A stretch of DNA of 64,000 nt from Channallabes apus (GCA_030522415.1 CM060121.1:7844476-7908475); one strand, 5' to 3'. Positions 11,215 through 23,049 are shown, numbered from the stretch's first letter. Numbers and translations are program-made. Notes: generated by a model from the sequence alone, not told the origin.

Positions 11215-12115
11215 TATCATGTGCTTAGCAGTAGAAGGCGATGCCATACTTTCTAATAATAGAGTCCAGTGTTAGCAGGTAAAGTGAAAATAATGAGGGC
11301 CCAAGAATAGACCCCTGAGGGACACCATATGCAAGGGATGCTGAAGAGAACCTTACATCACCAAGTCCGACAAAGAAACTTCGATTTGACAGGTAGGACG
11401 ACACTAGGGCGGAATCAGTAATGCCTATATCATAATGCAAGCATTTTAAGAGTATGGTGTGATCGACAGTGTCGAAAGCAGCTGAAAGATCCAGAAGTAA
11501 TCCCAGTGCAGCCTATGTGTTATGGAAGGATTTAGAACCTAATTGAAATACTTCTAAAATACCATGTTTGTGTAAATATGACTCCAGCTGGGTATACACA
11601 ATTTTCTCAAGAGAAATTGCAATTTGGAGATGGGCCTGAAATTATACAGCATAAATGGATCCAAGTTTTCTTTTTTAATTATCGGTTGCATGGTTGCATG
11701 TTTAAAAGCTGCTGGGACTACACCAGTGCTCAGACTAACGATAAGAATGTTTTGAACCACTGAGGTAATATAATCCAAAATTTCCGTAAAGAATTCAGAT
11801 GAGCAATAGTCTTTTTTTTAGACCGGAAAGGAAATGAGTTAGAAGTAATTAAAAGTAGCTGAACAAGTAACAATAACAGAAGGATCATAAGGAGTGGACA
11901 TAATAAGTGCCCTAATAAGTGCACTAATAGGGAGTGGACGTAATAAGTGCCCTTATTTACAAAAAAGGAATTGAGGAATTGCTCACATCTCTCAGGAAAT
12001 CCATCATAATTAGTGTGTTGTGGACAATGTAACGCTGCATCAGTCATACTAAATAAGACAGGGGGATTGGAATCATGTTTTGAAATTATATCGAACATCT
12101 GGTTGCTCCAAAACA
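11215..12115 (-). pseudogene. L2-clade LINE, endonuclease-RT linker and RT fragment
   Basis: Minus-strand fragments in order: a segment with SMTDAALHCP near 12050, the RT entry SLSTGVVPAAFKHATMQPII then NFRPISKL near 11650-11740, and YGVPQGSILGPSLFSLYLL near 11260-11320. Frame changes and stops separate them, and the sequence ends before the YADD box. Inactive. Confidence 0.75.
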
Positions 12116-12151
12116 GGGTTTATAACCTACACCTCACTTTTCAACAATAAA

Positions 12152-12775
12152 CAGTGGAACCTTGGATTACGAACACAATTCCTTCTGGGAGCGGTCTCGT
12201 ATTTCAAAACACTCGTAAATCGAATTTCCCTATAAGAAATAATGGAAACTCAAATTTTTCGTTCCACATCGAAAGGAGGCGCAAGGAGGAGGGGGGAGGA
12301 GGTGTGTGAATTCGAAAGGAGGGGTGTGTATGTGAAGCGGCATGGGGTCAAATCAAGTGCGCGCACACATACAGTAACGGCATACTGAGGGAGAGAAAGA
12401 AAAGGGATCTTTAACCTCTCTAAAGAGACTTTCTTTTGCTTTACACATGCGCACACACGTGTGTTATAATAAACAGTACACACACGCTGTACACACACGC
12501 ATACAAACAGAAAATAAAAGATGTTTTAAACACACACAGTGGTCACAGTGTTATAGTAAACAGAACACGGATGTTGATTATTCCAGTAAGAGACGAGCAC
12601 TAAGACCCAGCAGGGGAGACGATTACCCACAATTCCGCAGCACAAGAGAGAGAAAAAACGTTGGCTCAGTTGTGATCATGTGACACTCGTAGTCAAAACA
12701 AGAAGTGCGTGCGTGGTACATGATACTCGGTGCTCGTAAACCAAGACCTGTTCTTTCCAAGTCAAAATGTATTAA
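12152..12775 (-). mobile_element. Tigger-like non-autonomous transposon, reverse copy
   Basis: Starts CAGTGGAACCTTGGATTACG and then matches the right half of 19367-20402 in reverse, including AGGGGAGACGATTACCCACA and GTTGGCTCAGTTGTGATCAT. The terminal about 60 bases of the far end are missing. No transposase. Confidence 0.7.
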
Positions 12776-13314
12776 AAATCATAATGTGGAAATAATAACG
12801 TTTCCAAATTTAAAAAAAAAGTTTTGTCCCATTTCTCAAAAATTACTGATTTTTAAAAGAAATATATTTAAAGTGGTTTAAAATTATTTAGTTATGTCCA
12901 GGTGGTGACTTTTTGGCTGGGCAGTGATTTTGTTTTTAGAGAATTTTATATTTTTTATTTAGGACTTCCTAAGTGATTGTCAGAGAACTACCTGTAGTCT
13001 TATTGTAATCTCTGTTTCACCTTTTTTTGTCAATTTTCTTTCCTGGTTTTCACCTTAGAATTTTTATTGAAAAAAAAATCCCATGTTCACTGATTCTGCA
13101 AACCGCTGTATTGATCCCTTTAGGCTCATGGAAAACAAAATAATAAATTTCCTTACATGACATCCCAGACTACTCACTCTAGTCTGTTTTATATGATCAA
13201 ACCCATTCTTCCTTGAAGAAAAAAGGATTCCTCTATAATGTGAACATTATGTTCTTTTATTTGGTGAAGAATTTAGGACTGGTTTTGGGAGGACTTAAAA
13301 GTCCTTATGGAATT

Positions 13315-13405
<91 letters not shown>

Positions 13406-13425
13406 CACACAGGCACGCACACGCA

Positions 13426-13472
<47 letters not shown>
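13315..13472. repeat. Compound (CA)n-(GA)n-(CA)n microsatellite
   Basis: Three adjoining arrays, CA, then GA, then impure and pure CA. All open frames here are repeat artefacts. Confidence 0.97.
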
Positions 13473-13475
<3 letters not shown>

Positions 13476-13479
13476 AACA

Positions 13480-14005
13480 TTGTGTTGGATGGACATAGAA
13501 ACTTGTTAAATATGATGTAACAGTCCCATGTGGACAGACCTTTTAAGCTTCATTGTACAAACACTTACAGTATAAACCTCTGCCCAAAAACAGTCCTGTT
13601 TAAAACCAAGGTGTTTTTTCTTTTTTGCATTCATGTATGTAGTTGTCATTGAAAAACATTAAAGGACTCCATAATGGTTAGCAATGGTTGGTTGTAGGAT
13701 TATCTTTAATTTTGGTGGTGGAAAGTGTCATCTAATGAACAGCAATATCTCCCATCTTTCATCTTTATATATATTTTATCCCATAATTTTTCATCTTAGT
13801 TAGTCAGACTCATTGGCATTTGTGTAGATTTGAGTTAACCTAATTAGGGCCCAGGCACTATGATATCAGCCCTACAGTATGTCGTCATAGTGTGTGAAGG
13901 GCCTTACTGTTTTTCTAATGATTTTTAGGGTCCAAGCACTATGACATCATCCCCTGCGCTATTGCCACCTGTGCGCACCAGAAAGACAATGGGCACAGTG
14001 GGCAC
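13480..14005. other. No gene recognised
   Basis: AT-rich DNA. TACAGTA is at 13566 and 13873. Confidence 0.45.
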
Positions 14006-14021
14006 ATGTATTTAAAGGAGA

Positions 14022-14185
14022 CCAATACCATTATGTGGTATGTGTTCCGCCTGCCATGTGAAAGATCCAAAGTTCAATTCCCAGCCAGTGCCCAAATCCC
14101 AGTCACTGTTAGGAATGGCATCCGGCGTAAAACCTGTGCCAAGCAACCCCTTGCCCGGGAGCAGCTGAAAGACCAACATAATTTT
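14022..14185 (+). mobile_element. tRNA-Gly-derived SINE, degraded sister copy
   Basis: Aligns to 6161-6402: TTCCGCCTGCCATGTGAAAG, then TTCAATTCCCAGCCAGTGCC, then GGCATCCGGCGTAAAACCTG and GGGAGCAGCTGAAAGACCAA. Part of the body is deleted. Its presence shows the 6161 element is one of a family. Confidence 0.8.
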
Positions 14186-14189
14186 AGAT

Positions 14190-15144
14190 AAGGGGAAAAT
14201 TTATGTCTAGACCTCTAAAAAGACCCAGATGCTGGTAAAAAAAAAAGCTTCACACTATGATGTTACTCAATGTGATGTCACTTAATAAATGGTCATACAG
14301 AAAGTTATTGTTAACCGTTTTTTAACATAATTTTAAGGCATCGTCATTTAAGGCTGATTCATTTAAGATATTAAAAAATCTTCGATCGTCTAATCCTCGA
14401 CATCTTGAGATCACATACAGTAGGCCTGGTTTGGTGATGACCGTATAAATCGACTAGCAGAAGTACAACACAATCCATTGGTTGCATTTTACAAATTACA
14501 CAAAATAACTGACTTCATGTTTAGTTGAGTCCATTCCATAACATGCAATGTGAAACTTGTTTATCTCAATGAGCTGTAAAATTGAACCGGGTTTCGCATG
14601 CATACTGTATATGCAAGTGTGTATGGACTATGTAGCAAAATCTCGTGTTAGTGCCGCGCCCTGGGCCCAGACTCTCAGGTATCGTTATGGCCGCAGATTC
14701 CAACCTGTCTACTGAGTTCCATGAGTTTGTGAGCATGTTAAGGCCCCCCCCCCAAAAAAAGAAAAAATAATAATTCTTAGAAGTAGTAGAAGTACTGTAC
14801 ATAACTTACATGAATAAGAGTAATGACTAATAAATGCTTTTTATTTAAGTACAGTACATTTCAGATTCTTGCTCGTGCAGCATGATTACTTAACCATACT
14901 TCAGTTCAATGTCGTTCATGTTGACTTAAAGTTCATGTCAACTAAAATGTTGAAAATGTGGAATGTGGAATCACACTGTATGATTTTTTTTTTTTATCTT
15001 CTTGTAACTCCTGCTAAGAATCTCGTAAAGAACAGTTCAATGATGTGTGTGTATGTGTGTGTGCATGTGTTTATTGGCTCTATATGTGAAAGGAAAGTAG
15101 TTTTATGTCATACTCAGTTTTTCTGTGGAACACCCAGAAAAGGA

Positions 15145-15145
<1 letters not shown>
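14190..15145. other. No gene recognised
   Basis: No coding sequence or known repeat seen. Four TACAGTA/TACTGTA words lie between 14416 and 14856, and a poly-C/poly-A run is near 14745-14766. Confidence 0.45.

Positions 15146-15195
<50 letters not shown>
15146..15195. repeat. (TG)n microsatellite
   Basis: Pure TG array. Confidence 0.95.
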
Positions 15196-15196
<1 letters not shown>

Positions 15197-15350
15197 GTCA
15201 GCAGGGAAACCACCACTTAAATGGGATAGCGGATGCCAGGATGCCAGTGTAATTTATGGTTGCCTTTGTGTGTGGGAAACGTTGGTGTGGACCCACAAGG
15301 GTAGAAATATATAACAAAACAAATGTGGTCATCCGAATAACACTGTCAAG

Positions 15351-16133
15351 ATCTGGTCCCAAGTGAACTCTAGTGTGGTTAGATTGCAGTGAATGAGGAA
15401 CGTAAACAAAAGTCCTGGATTTTCAATTGCAGGCAGCATTTTTAAAGAATGCAAGTAGAAGGGGTGTTCAAGTCAAAAGGGGACTTTTGGTTGGGCAGAA
15501 TAACAGAGCAAAATTATGAGCATGAAACCTCCGTTTATTTATCTATATAATCCCTGCTATACTAATGCATTATCCCATTGTTTCACTAGTGCTTGGATAC
15601 CATCAAGGTAGAAAGTTGATACCAGCTGATACTATAAAATGTATCCGACCCATAATAGGACTGCTTGCTTCATGCCTGAAATGCTGGCCTCCCAGAAATT
15701 CCTTTAATGACCCAATCATGTGGAAATGGCTTGACATGAGGTCAGGACTGTACTCGGGATGTGGCAATAACTCCTAGCTAAGTTCATGTAATGAAAGTGG
15801 CATTGGTGAATGATTGTGTGTACAGTTCCCACAGACAGATCCATCTTTACCACAAGTTGGTGACAAGTTACCTGTCGATTTTCAAGGATCAACTCGCTGA
15901 ATGTTCATCGGAACTAATGCACTGGGCTCCAAGCAACCTCAGCCCAGGATCATCAGTCGCGGACATACTGTACAGCTGTCCACACTAATTTTGTTCTGTT
16001 ATCTTGCCCAACCAAAAGTCCTGATTTGACTAGAACACCCCTTGTACTTGCATCCTTTAAAAATGCTGCCTGCAATCCAAAAACCATGTTCCTCATTTAC
16101 TGTAACCACACTAGAGTTCACTTGGAACCAGAT
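15351..16133. mobile_element. Palindromic element split at its centre by a mariner
   Basis: 15351-15457 and 16045-16133 are inverted copies of each other: ATCTGGTCCCAAGTGAACTC versus the complement of the right end, and a shared GCAGGCAGCATTTTTAAAG. Removing the mariner leaves a near-perfect palindrome of about 200 bp whose centre would read GCAAGTACTTGC. One arm has GATTG where the other lacks 5 bases. This fits a foldback-type MITE. The alternative is that the whole unit is one mariner with very long terminal repeats. Confidence 0.6.
15458..16044 (-). mobile_element. Internally deleted mariner element
   Basis: Flanked by TA on both sides (15456-15457, 16045-16046). The terminal inverted repeats share GGGGTGTTC and GGACTTTTGGTTGGGCA and extend about 58 bases inward. 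The minus strand carries remnants of a mariner transposase C-terminus; TTTCACTAGTGCTTGGATAC then CATCAAGGTAGAAAGTT also occurs at 60651-60687. The catalytic frame is incomplete, so it is non-autonomous. Confidence 0.7.
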
Positions 16134-16139
16134 ATCTCA

Positions 16140-17125
16140 GTTTTATGCCTTCATTCAATTGAAATTTCATCAGTCCTATTTTATTATTGCTGAGCAGTTA
16201 TGTTTTCAGCCTTATACATTTATTGGATCATTCATTTATGTGCAATCAACCCAAATTATGTATTAAATAATCAAAAAAGAATTCGGCAAGCAAATCAATT
16301 GTCAAAGTATGAAGTATGTTTGGTTGCACTGTGTGGTCTCAGTTTGAGTTTATTTGGTTGATTTACTTGTGGAAGGTTGGACTGGGTTAACCTTTGAGTT
16401 TAAACTCACTTTCAATAACAGCCCTCTTAGGCCCTAACATACAATCACATGTGGTATTGTAAGTAAGGATAACAAAGAAGAATGCAAATAGAAAGAAAAC
16501 AATAAATTGTGTGTGTGTGAGAGAGCGAGAGAGAGAGATAGAGAGAGAGCTTTTTCTGTCCGTCTGTGTGTGTCTGATTGTGGTGGTTGTTTTCCTTTCC
16601 TTCTTCCTTCCCTCTTTGTCTCAGTCTTTCTCTATCTCATCTCCATATTTCTTTCCTTCCTGTCAGCCTCCCTGTCCTTCTGATTTATTGAACTGCAGTT
16701 TCAATTTAATTATGCGTTAACTAGACTTGTTAAGCAATGAATCACCTTAATTGTTTCCTCCTGCTGGTGTTTGAGCACATCTGCAAGTCTTTGTTTTATT
16801 TTCTCACAACCCAGGCAAGTAGGTTTGCCTATTGTCTTTTTATTGTTGTTTCATATATTTGTGTGTTATCCTAACACAGCACTTATTGTGAACAGAATAA
16901 AGCACGTACTGAAGATGAATGAATGAATGAATGAATGAATAAATACATAAGTACGTATGAAATAAGTTCGGTTTTAACCTCCAACATGTTAGTCTTTATT
17001 GCCACACACTTGACAAACCAGTCAAGCAGTCACACTTGAACCAAACCAGTTGACAATAACAAAAATGCATAGATAAAGGAAAGGCAAAGCAATTTTCCAT
17101 GATGAATGAGACTTATGCCAGTTGT
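16140..17125. other. No gene recognised
   Basis: AT-rich DNA with a GA/TC-rich patch at about 16508-16640 and a (GAAT)n run at 16917-16940 that may be the tail of a lost SINE. Confidence 0.45.
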
Positions 17126-17268
17126 CAGTCACTCATTCTCTATACCACTGAGGAAACTAGAGTTCAAGCAACATGCAAACTCTAAGCACACAGACCCAAG
17201 GGAGGAATCAAAACTTTGACCCTTTAGGTGTGAGGCCACAGGGTTAACCACTACACCACCATACCGCG
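17126..17268 (-). mobile_element. V-SINE, internally deleted
   Basis: Reverse complement of the head (GTAGTGGTTAACC) and part of the centre (TTAGAGTTTGCATGTTGC) joined to the 3' end (GGTATAGAGAATGAGTG) with most of the middle missing. Confidence 0.7.
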
Positions 17269-17659
17269 TTTGGTAGTTGTTATATAATAAACCAGCTAGA
17301 GCAAACCTAGCAAAAAATAGCACATGACAGTAAACTTTAGGACAGCAATCATGACAATTATTGCCAGGTTTATTCTTTTTTTTTTTTTATCAGATAAGCA
17401 GCTACTGTTATCCCTCATAAGAATCTTTAACTACTGTAGTGGTTGGCTCATGGAGGTGACCCCATCTGCTTTAAATCAGGCAGTATTATTCCAGTGCCTA
17501 ACCGCTACTCTGCGTATCCCTGGCACTCAGCTGTCCTCAGCACTCAGTACAGACCACATTTGCTTTTTATTCTGTGAACATATTTATTCTGTATATACTG
17601 TACAACATATACATATATAGTACAACCAGAGCAAAAACTCTGAGAATGACAAATATCAA

Positions 17660-18585
17660 AAAGTCTGCGGCTTCAATGTTTTTAGATCTTTTTGTCAGAT
17701 GTTACTATGGTATTCTACCAACAGTAAACCATCCTGAGACCATTTATCTGTGGGGTCGTTTCTCAGTCAAGGGAGTGACTCACAATTTTGCACAAGCCAT
17801 GAATAAAGAACGGTACAAAAACATCATTAGTTTGGTAACGAACAATGCCTTTTCCAACATGATGGAGCACCTGGAAAAAGTGATAACTAAGTGGTTCAGG
17901 GAACAAAACGTTGACATTTTGGGTCCATGGCCAGGAACTCTTGAAAAAGAAGGGTCAACACTACAAATATTAACTCTTTGCTTAAACTTTTAATTTGTTA
18001 ATAATGTCATGAGCCAGAACAACCAACCCAGTACATCCAGGTCATAACTCCACCCAAGGATTTCCACGCTCCCTGAGTTGATTACCTGAGTGCACCTGCT
18101 ACTCATCTGGCATTCTACTCTCGGCTTTAAAAGGACGCCGAAAGTTCTTGTGTTTGACCTCGCCCGTTTTCTGGATTCTGTCTCGTGCCTAGCCCTTTAG
18201 ATTATCTCTTTGTAGTGTAGTGTAAATCCCTACATGTATGACCTTGCCTTACCACGATCTTTTGGAAATCCCAGCTCGCGCTCTACTTTCAGGTTTGTGG
18301 TGATTCCTTCACGTCATCAACACGCCCCCCGCTCACGTCACTCCCACACATTCTGGTCATTCATTCACTCTCGCGCACAGCTTCTCGCCTCTACTCCTGT
18401 TAATGCGCTAAAAACCTCTAGACTTTAATAATAAGGAAGGAACTTAAGAAGGAACTGTCTTCTATTGGGTTCACTCTCATTCATCCCCGCCCGTGACAAA
18501 TAAAAGTCTGATAATAATGAAATGCTTGCTTGTAATTATACTTCAGTGTACAAATATGTAACATGTATGACAAAAAGATCTAAAA
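17660..18585 (+). pseudogene. Tc1-like transposase relic, split by a solo LTR
   Basis: The plus strand reads as the C-terminal part of a Tc1-type transposase (DNA phrases TTTCTCAGTCAAGGGAGTGA, GGGAACAAAACGTTGACATT, TTGAAAAAGAAGGGTCAACA) with an internal deletion that removes the last catalytic acidic residue. The 3' non-coding end resumes after 18498 with GAAATGCTTGCTTGTAATTA. The LTR at 18005-18498 interrupts it. Confidence 0.65.
18005..18498. mobile_element. Solo LTR (494 bp) with perfect 5-bp duplication
   Basis: Starts TGTCATGAGCC and ends GCCCGTGACA, so the ends form the TG...CA inverted pair. AATAA flanks it exactly (18000-18004 and 18499-18503). A TATA-like CTTTAAAAGG lies near 18125. 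No internal retroviral-type sequence remains, so the element has collapsed to one LTR. A Ty3/gypsy origin is likely from the 5-bp duplication and end sequence, but not proven. Confidence 0.85.
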
Positions 18586-18595
18586 ACATGATTAG

Positions 18596-19366
18596 AGCAG
18601 AGAGGTAAGTGGGTGCTAGGCCATTTTTAGCTTTGTAGGCAAGCATCAGCGTTTTGAATTTGATGTGGGCAGCTACAGGAAGCCAGTGCAGGGAGTGGAG
18701 GAGTGGGGTGGTGTGGGAGAACTTGGGAAGGTTAAAAACGAGACGTGCTGTTGCATTCTGGATCAGTTGCAGAGGACGAATCGTGGACAGAGGCAGGCCT
18801 GCCAGGAGTGAGTTGCAGTAGTCCAGTCTTGAAATAACAAGGGACTGAACAAGCACCTGTGAAGAGTAGCCTGTGAAGAAAGAAATGGGCGAATTCTTCT
18901 GATATTGTAAAGAAGAAATCTACAAGAGCGAGTAAGGTTAGCGATGTAGGGGGGGGAAATGACAGATGATTGTCCACGGTTACCCCAAGATTGCGGGTGG
19001 TGGCTGAAGGAGTGATTTGGTTGTTGTCCAGGGATATCACAAGGTCTTGACATGGGGATCAGTCACAAGGGATAAACAACAGTTCGGTTTTACTGAGATT
19101 GAGCTTCAGCTGATGAGCCATCCAGGATGAGATGTCTGCCAGACATGCTGAGATCCGGGTGGAAACCTGAGTGTCAGAGAGAGGAAAGGAGAGAGGAAAG
19201 GAGAGAGGAAGTTGGGTGTCATCTGCATAACAATGGTATGAAAATCCATGCGATGATATGACCTTACCAAGAGACCGGGTATAGAGGGAGAACAGAAGAG
19301 GACCAAGTACTGAGCCCTGTGGGACACCAGTAGAGACTCTACGTGGGGCAGATGTAGATCCCCTCA
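18596..19366 (-). pseudogene. L2-clade LINE reverse transcriptase, C-terminal half
   Basis: Minus-strand order: [20 protein letters not shown], then the catalytic box CYADDTQL, then [20 protein letters not shown], then [14 protein letters not shown] and [20 protein letters not shown]. The pieces lie in different frames. Just after YADD a 15-base unit (GGAAAGGAGAGAGGA type) is repeated near 19183-19211 and inserts an LSFP-type repeat. The 5' side ends exactly where the Tigger-like element begins. Confidence 0.8.
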
Positions 19367-20402
19367 CAGTGAAGCCTCGGATTGCGAGTAACCTGGTTTG
19401 CGACTGCTCAGCAAGATGAGCAAAGATTTTTAATAAATTTTGTTTGCAAAATTAACAAGTGTTGGTTTACGAGCACTGAGTATCATGTATCACGTATGTG
19501 CTTCCTGCTTTGACGCTGTGCGTCATATGATCACAACTGAGCCAACGTTTTTTCTCTCTCTTGTGCTGCTGAAATGTGGGTAATCGTCTCCCCTGCTGGG
19601 TCTTAGTGCTCGTGTCTTACTGGTATAATCAACATCCGTGCATGTGTGTACTGTTTTCTGTAACACTGTGACCACGTGTGTGTGTAAAACATATTTTATT
19701 TTGTGTCTGTATGCGTGTGTGTACAGCAAAAGCAAGTCTCATCAGAGAGGTTAAAGATCCATTTTCTCTCTTTCCTCAAGGCTCAGCCTGCTCTTTGTGT
19801 CTGTTTGCGCACGCATGATTGGACACCGTGCCACACACACACAGACCCCTCCTACTTTCACTGTCACAGACACACACACACACTCTTTCTCTCTGCTCTA
19901 CACATAAACACTGCGCTGTCGTGATTCTTTTCAAAGGTAAAGTGCAGGTTCATTTGTTTTATTTTTACTTTACAGCAGTGATTCCGTTAGTGTGTCGCTC
20001 AATCGAGTGTCATTGGAGAGATTTCTTGTTTATTTTTCCGATAAAACAGTATAAAAACAGTTTCCATTGTGTGCACGCTCGTGTGTGTGAAAAGAGGAAG
20101 GGTAACTGTGTAAGACTAGAAGGGGGAGGGGGGAGGGGCTCTTTACTTTAGCTTCACACACACAGTGTCTATGCGCACAAACGGAAACTCTTATCTGTCG
20201 GGAATTATTTTTACATGCAGGTTGATTTGTTTCATTTTTACTTTATATTTTGTTTTAATTATTTTTATGTATTAATTTTTTTGAGCTGTGGAACAAATAA
20301 TTTGAGTTTCCATTATTTCTAATGGGACAGTCCGATTTGGACTGTTTTGGAATACGAGCCCACTTCCGGAACGAATTATGCTTGTAATCCAAGGCTCCAC
20401 TG
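19367..20402 (+). mobile_element. Tigger-like non-autonomous element, both ends present
   Basis: The left end CAGTGAAGCCTCGGATTGCG and the complement of the right end, CAGTGGAGCCTTGGATTACA, form terminal inverted repeats about 30 bases long. Flanks are CA on both sides rather than the TA expected for pogo/Tigger. The interior is rich in TGTGTG and CACACA and holds no transposase. With 2101 and 12152 this makes three copies. Confidence 0.75.
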
Positions 20403-20404
20403 CA

Positions 20405-20912
20405 TATCCTTTTCATAATAAATACTGAACCTTTTTTATGTGAGGCACCCAAACCCATGTACATATATAAGCCGTATATGCTTCTGTATATCTGTAATTT
20501 ACATTTGTTATAATTACACCACTTATGCATTTCTGCAACTAGTAGTTGAAACTGTATTTCAAAACTCTTTTCTATTGCTCATGAACAAAATAAATATTAT
20601 TGTACAATGTGTTTCAGGTTAGAACTATGGAATTTCATATAATAAAGCCTGTAAGTAATGATATTTGCTGCTACTACTGCTTTGTGGTTCAGCTTTATTT
20701 GCAATTCAGATCGCTTTCTCTTCTGTTTATTGTTACATTAAACAAAACTTCATTCAATATTTATTAATAATTTTTTACATTTTATTCATTTATTATGTCC
20801 CATTAGGGGCTTTATAGTTTCATGACAAATAATGATGTCAATTTGGCCCTCTCAAACATTAGCATAAACATTTTGTTGGTACCTGATAATAAACAAAAAT
20901 TATAATAATAAT

Positions 20913-20915
<3 letters not shown>
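20405..20915. other. No gene recognised
   Basis: AT-rich sequence without recognisable features. Confidence 0.45.

Positions 20916-20916
<1 letters not shown>

Positions 20917-20962
<46 letters not shown>
20917..20962. repeat. (AT)n microsatellite after (AATA)-like run
   Basis: ATA-rich run passing into pure AT. Confidence 0.95.
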
Positions 20963-20967
<5 letters not shown>

Positions 20968-21179
20968 CATACATTGCATTGACCCACAAATGTTATATAA
21001 AAACTAATGAAAATCATTTTAAAAATGTGTACCCACAGGGCATACAGTATTAGGGCTGCCAGTGTCATTAATCTGTGGAAAAAACAGAGATATGCATCCC
21101 ATGTTGCATGCCATACATATCTAATGTTTTTTATTTGCATTTAAATTTATTTTGTTTTGTATTGATAGATTTTATATTT

Positions 21180-21372
21180 CTTATATATTTTTGAAAATGT
21201 TTATATTTTGTTCTACTTTCTTATAGTTCAGCTATTTATTTATTTCTTATTTCTTGTTAATTCTTTTTTATTTTTATTTTAAGGTCATAGGCGGTCGTAT
21301 AAGCATTTCACTGCATACAGTATCATACTATGTATGACTGTGTATGTGACAAATAAAATTTGAATTTGTATA
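21180..21372 (+). mobile_element. LINE 3' UTR end
   Basis: TTTCACTGCAT, then ATGACTGTGTATGTGACAAA, then TAAAATTTGAATTTG matches the familiar terminus of a fish LINE family ending in GAATTT units. Relative to that terminus as I remember it, this copy carries TACAGTA at 21316-21322 as a 5-base gain. Confidence 0.55.
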
Positions 21373-22010
21373 AACACAATAGTGGATGGTTGTATTACTG
21401 ACGAAGCAACATTAGAGAAGGTAGCAAAACAATAGCAACCAACTCTTGGGAGGGAACTGGAGAACAGTGGTCAAATAAATCACACAGTATTTCAAAATTT
21501 GCCTTTTTCGTTTGAAAATGTTGAAACCTGAGGCTTTTGGAGATGATTTTGAACAACCTTTCTTCAAGAAACTGACTGTTCAAGGCCCAAAAAGAATTAA
21601 ATGGCAGGGTCTTGTGATCCACAAGCGGATCTGCTTATTAATGTTAATGGAAATGTAGCTTCTGACAGCAAAGAGATAGTATTATCATTTCCTAACACAT
21701 GTTGGCTACAGTATATGCCAAGCCCTATCTTGTAATAGAAGAGTTTTTGAGTGTTAACAAGCTGCACACAAACAAGTACAAGCACATCCTGTTTTTAGAT
21801 AATTTTAAAGGAACAACATAAACCAGTGTAATGGAAAAGTATGGTGAGCCTAAAGCCTAAGGAGAAATACAGACATACTAAAGACATTTAACCTCTATCA
21901 CTTATAACTTGCACAGAGCACATTTCATTACTTTAATATTTAAACTTATTTATACTTTCATCATCTTTTCATACATTTCGTATTTAAACTGATTAAGACA
22001 AATGTTTTAC
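21373..22010. other. No gene recognised
   Basis: AT-rich sequence; TACAGTA at 21707. Confidence 0.45.
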
Positions 22011-22014
22011 TTTG

Positions 22015-22406
22015 ACAGGCGGCACATTGTCTTAAAATCCAAATAAAAAATTGGTTGTTTGTGTAAAAACCTCAGCAGCAACCTCATTTCCCCTCTCATC
22101 TGTTCCAACCACTCAGCATTCAGCATCACCAGTATAATAATCACCCGCCTGATCATCTGTAATCACTGATCCATGCTTTAATTTGACATTTTTTATGTTT
22201 GGATGAAAGAAGAAGAAGATAGATCACGGTGTGGCTTATTGAACAAAAAACATTCCTCTGAAATTGGCCAGGTACAGGGACTGGACAGAAAACGAGAGAT
22301 ATAAGCTTGCTAAAAATGAGGGCCAAAAAAGTCTTTCAGGAAGCCTGTAGACTACATTAAAAATACCACAAAGTCTGGTTCTTTTGAAGTGTTTTGCACA
22401 GTACTG
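22015..22406 (-). mobile_element. Tc1-type MITE, partial reverse copy of 30603-31146
   Basis: Shares CCTCAGCAGCAACCTCATTT, CATCTGTTCCAACCACTCAG and the terminus TTTGCACAGTACTG with the element at 30603-31146 in the opposite orientation. The right end is followed by TA. The left end is degraded. Confidence 0.7.
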
Positions 22407-22469
22407 TAAATCACAGTGCATTCAGGATAAAATGTATGTTAGCCCTTCGTGAGGACCTTAAGGGAATAA

Positions 22470-22477
22470 TGTGTGTG

Positions 22478-22558
<81 letters not shown>

Positions 22559-22572
22559 ATGTGTGTGTGTTT
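22470..22572. repeat. (TG)n microsatellite
   Basis: Long TG array with two single-base interruptions. Confidence 0.97.
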
Positions 22573-22988
22573 TGGAATGCTTCCCAAAAGCCTGTGGGTA
22601 TTGTATGATGGCATGTAAAGAATTTCGCTCTAAAACAAACCATATTTTTTCCAGTGACTAAAATCTGAAAACGGTACTATAACCATTTCAAATATAATAA
22701 TAATATCTGCTTTTTCAGTTACAAGGACATAGAGTTATAGAGTTATACAGTATAATAGATATTGAATAATATAGAATAATAGAATAATCAATTTTATATA
22801 ATGTTACATAGAATGATCAACTTTACAGAAAGTTACAAAGTTACAAAAAGGATTAAGTAACTAACAAGTAATAAAAACCAATGCAGGAACATTTGTATAA
22901 TTGCACTAGTAAGATTCTTAGTCCTTATGTTTGAACTTAGAAAAAAAAGAAAGAATAAGCAGTGTAAATGTTATTCATAAATTATTAT

Positions 22989-22990
22989 TT

Positions 22991-23046
<56 letters not shown>
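22989..23046. repeat. (ATT)n microsatellite
   Basis: About 19 ATT units. Confidence 0.95.
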
Positions 23047-23049
23047 TAA

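Noticed and set aside
16098..16104. TACTGTA in the right arm of the 15.4-16.1-kb palindrome as a footprint
   Set aside because: The left arm has CAGTG at the matching place plus GATTG, so the right arm shows no net 5-bp gain; it looks ancestral.
17574..17993. A 139-codon frame as a host gene
   Set aside because: It is the C-terminal part of a Tc1-type transposase with an internal deletion.
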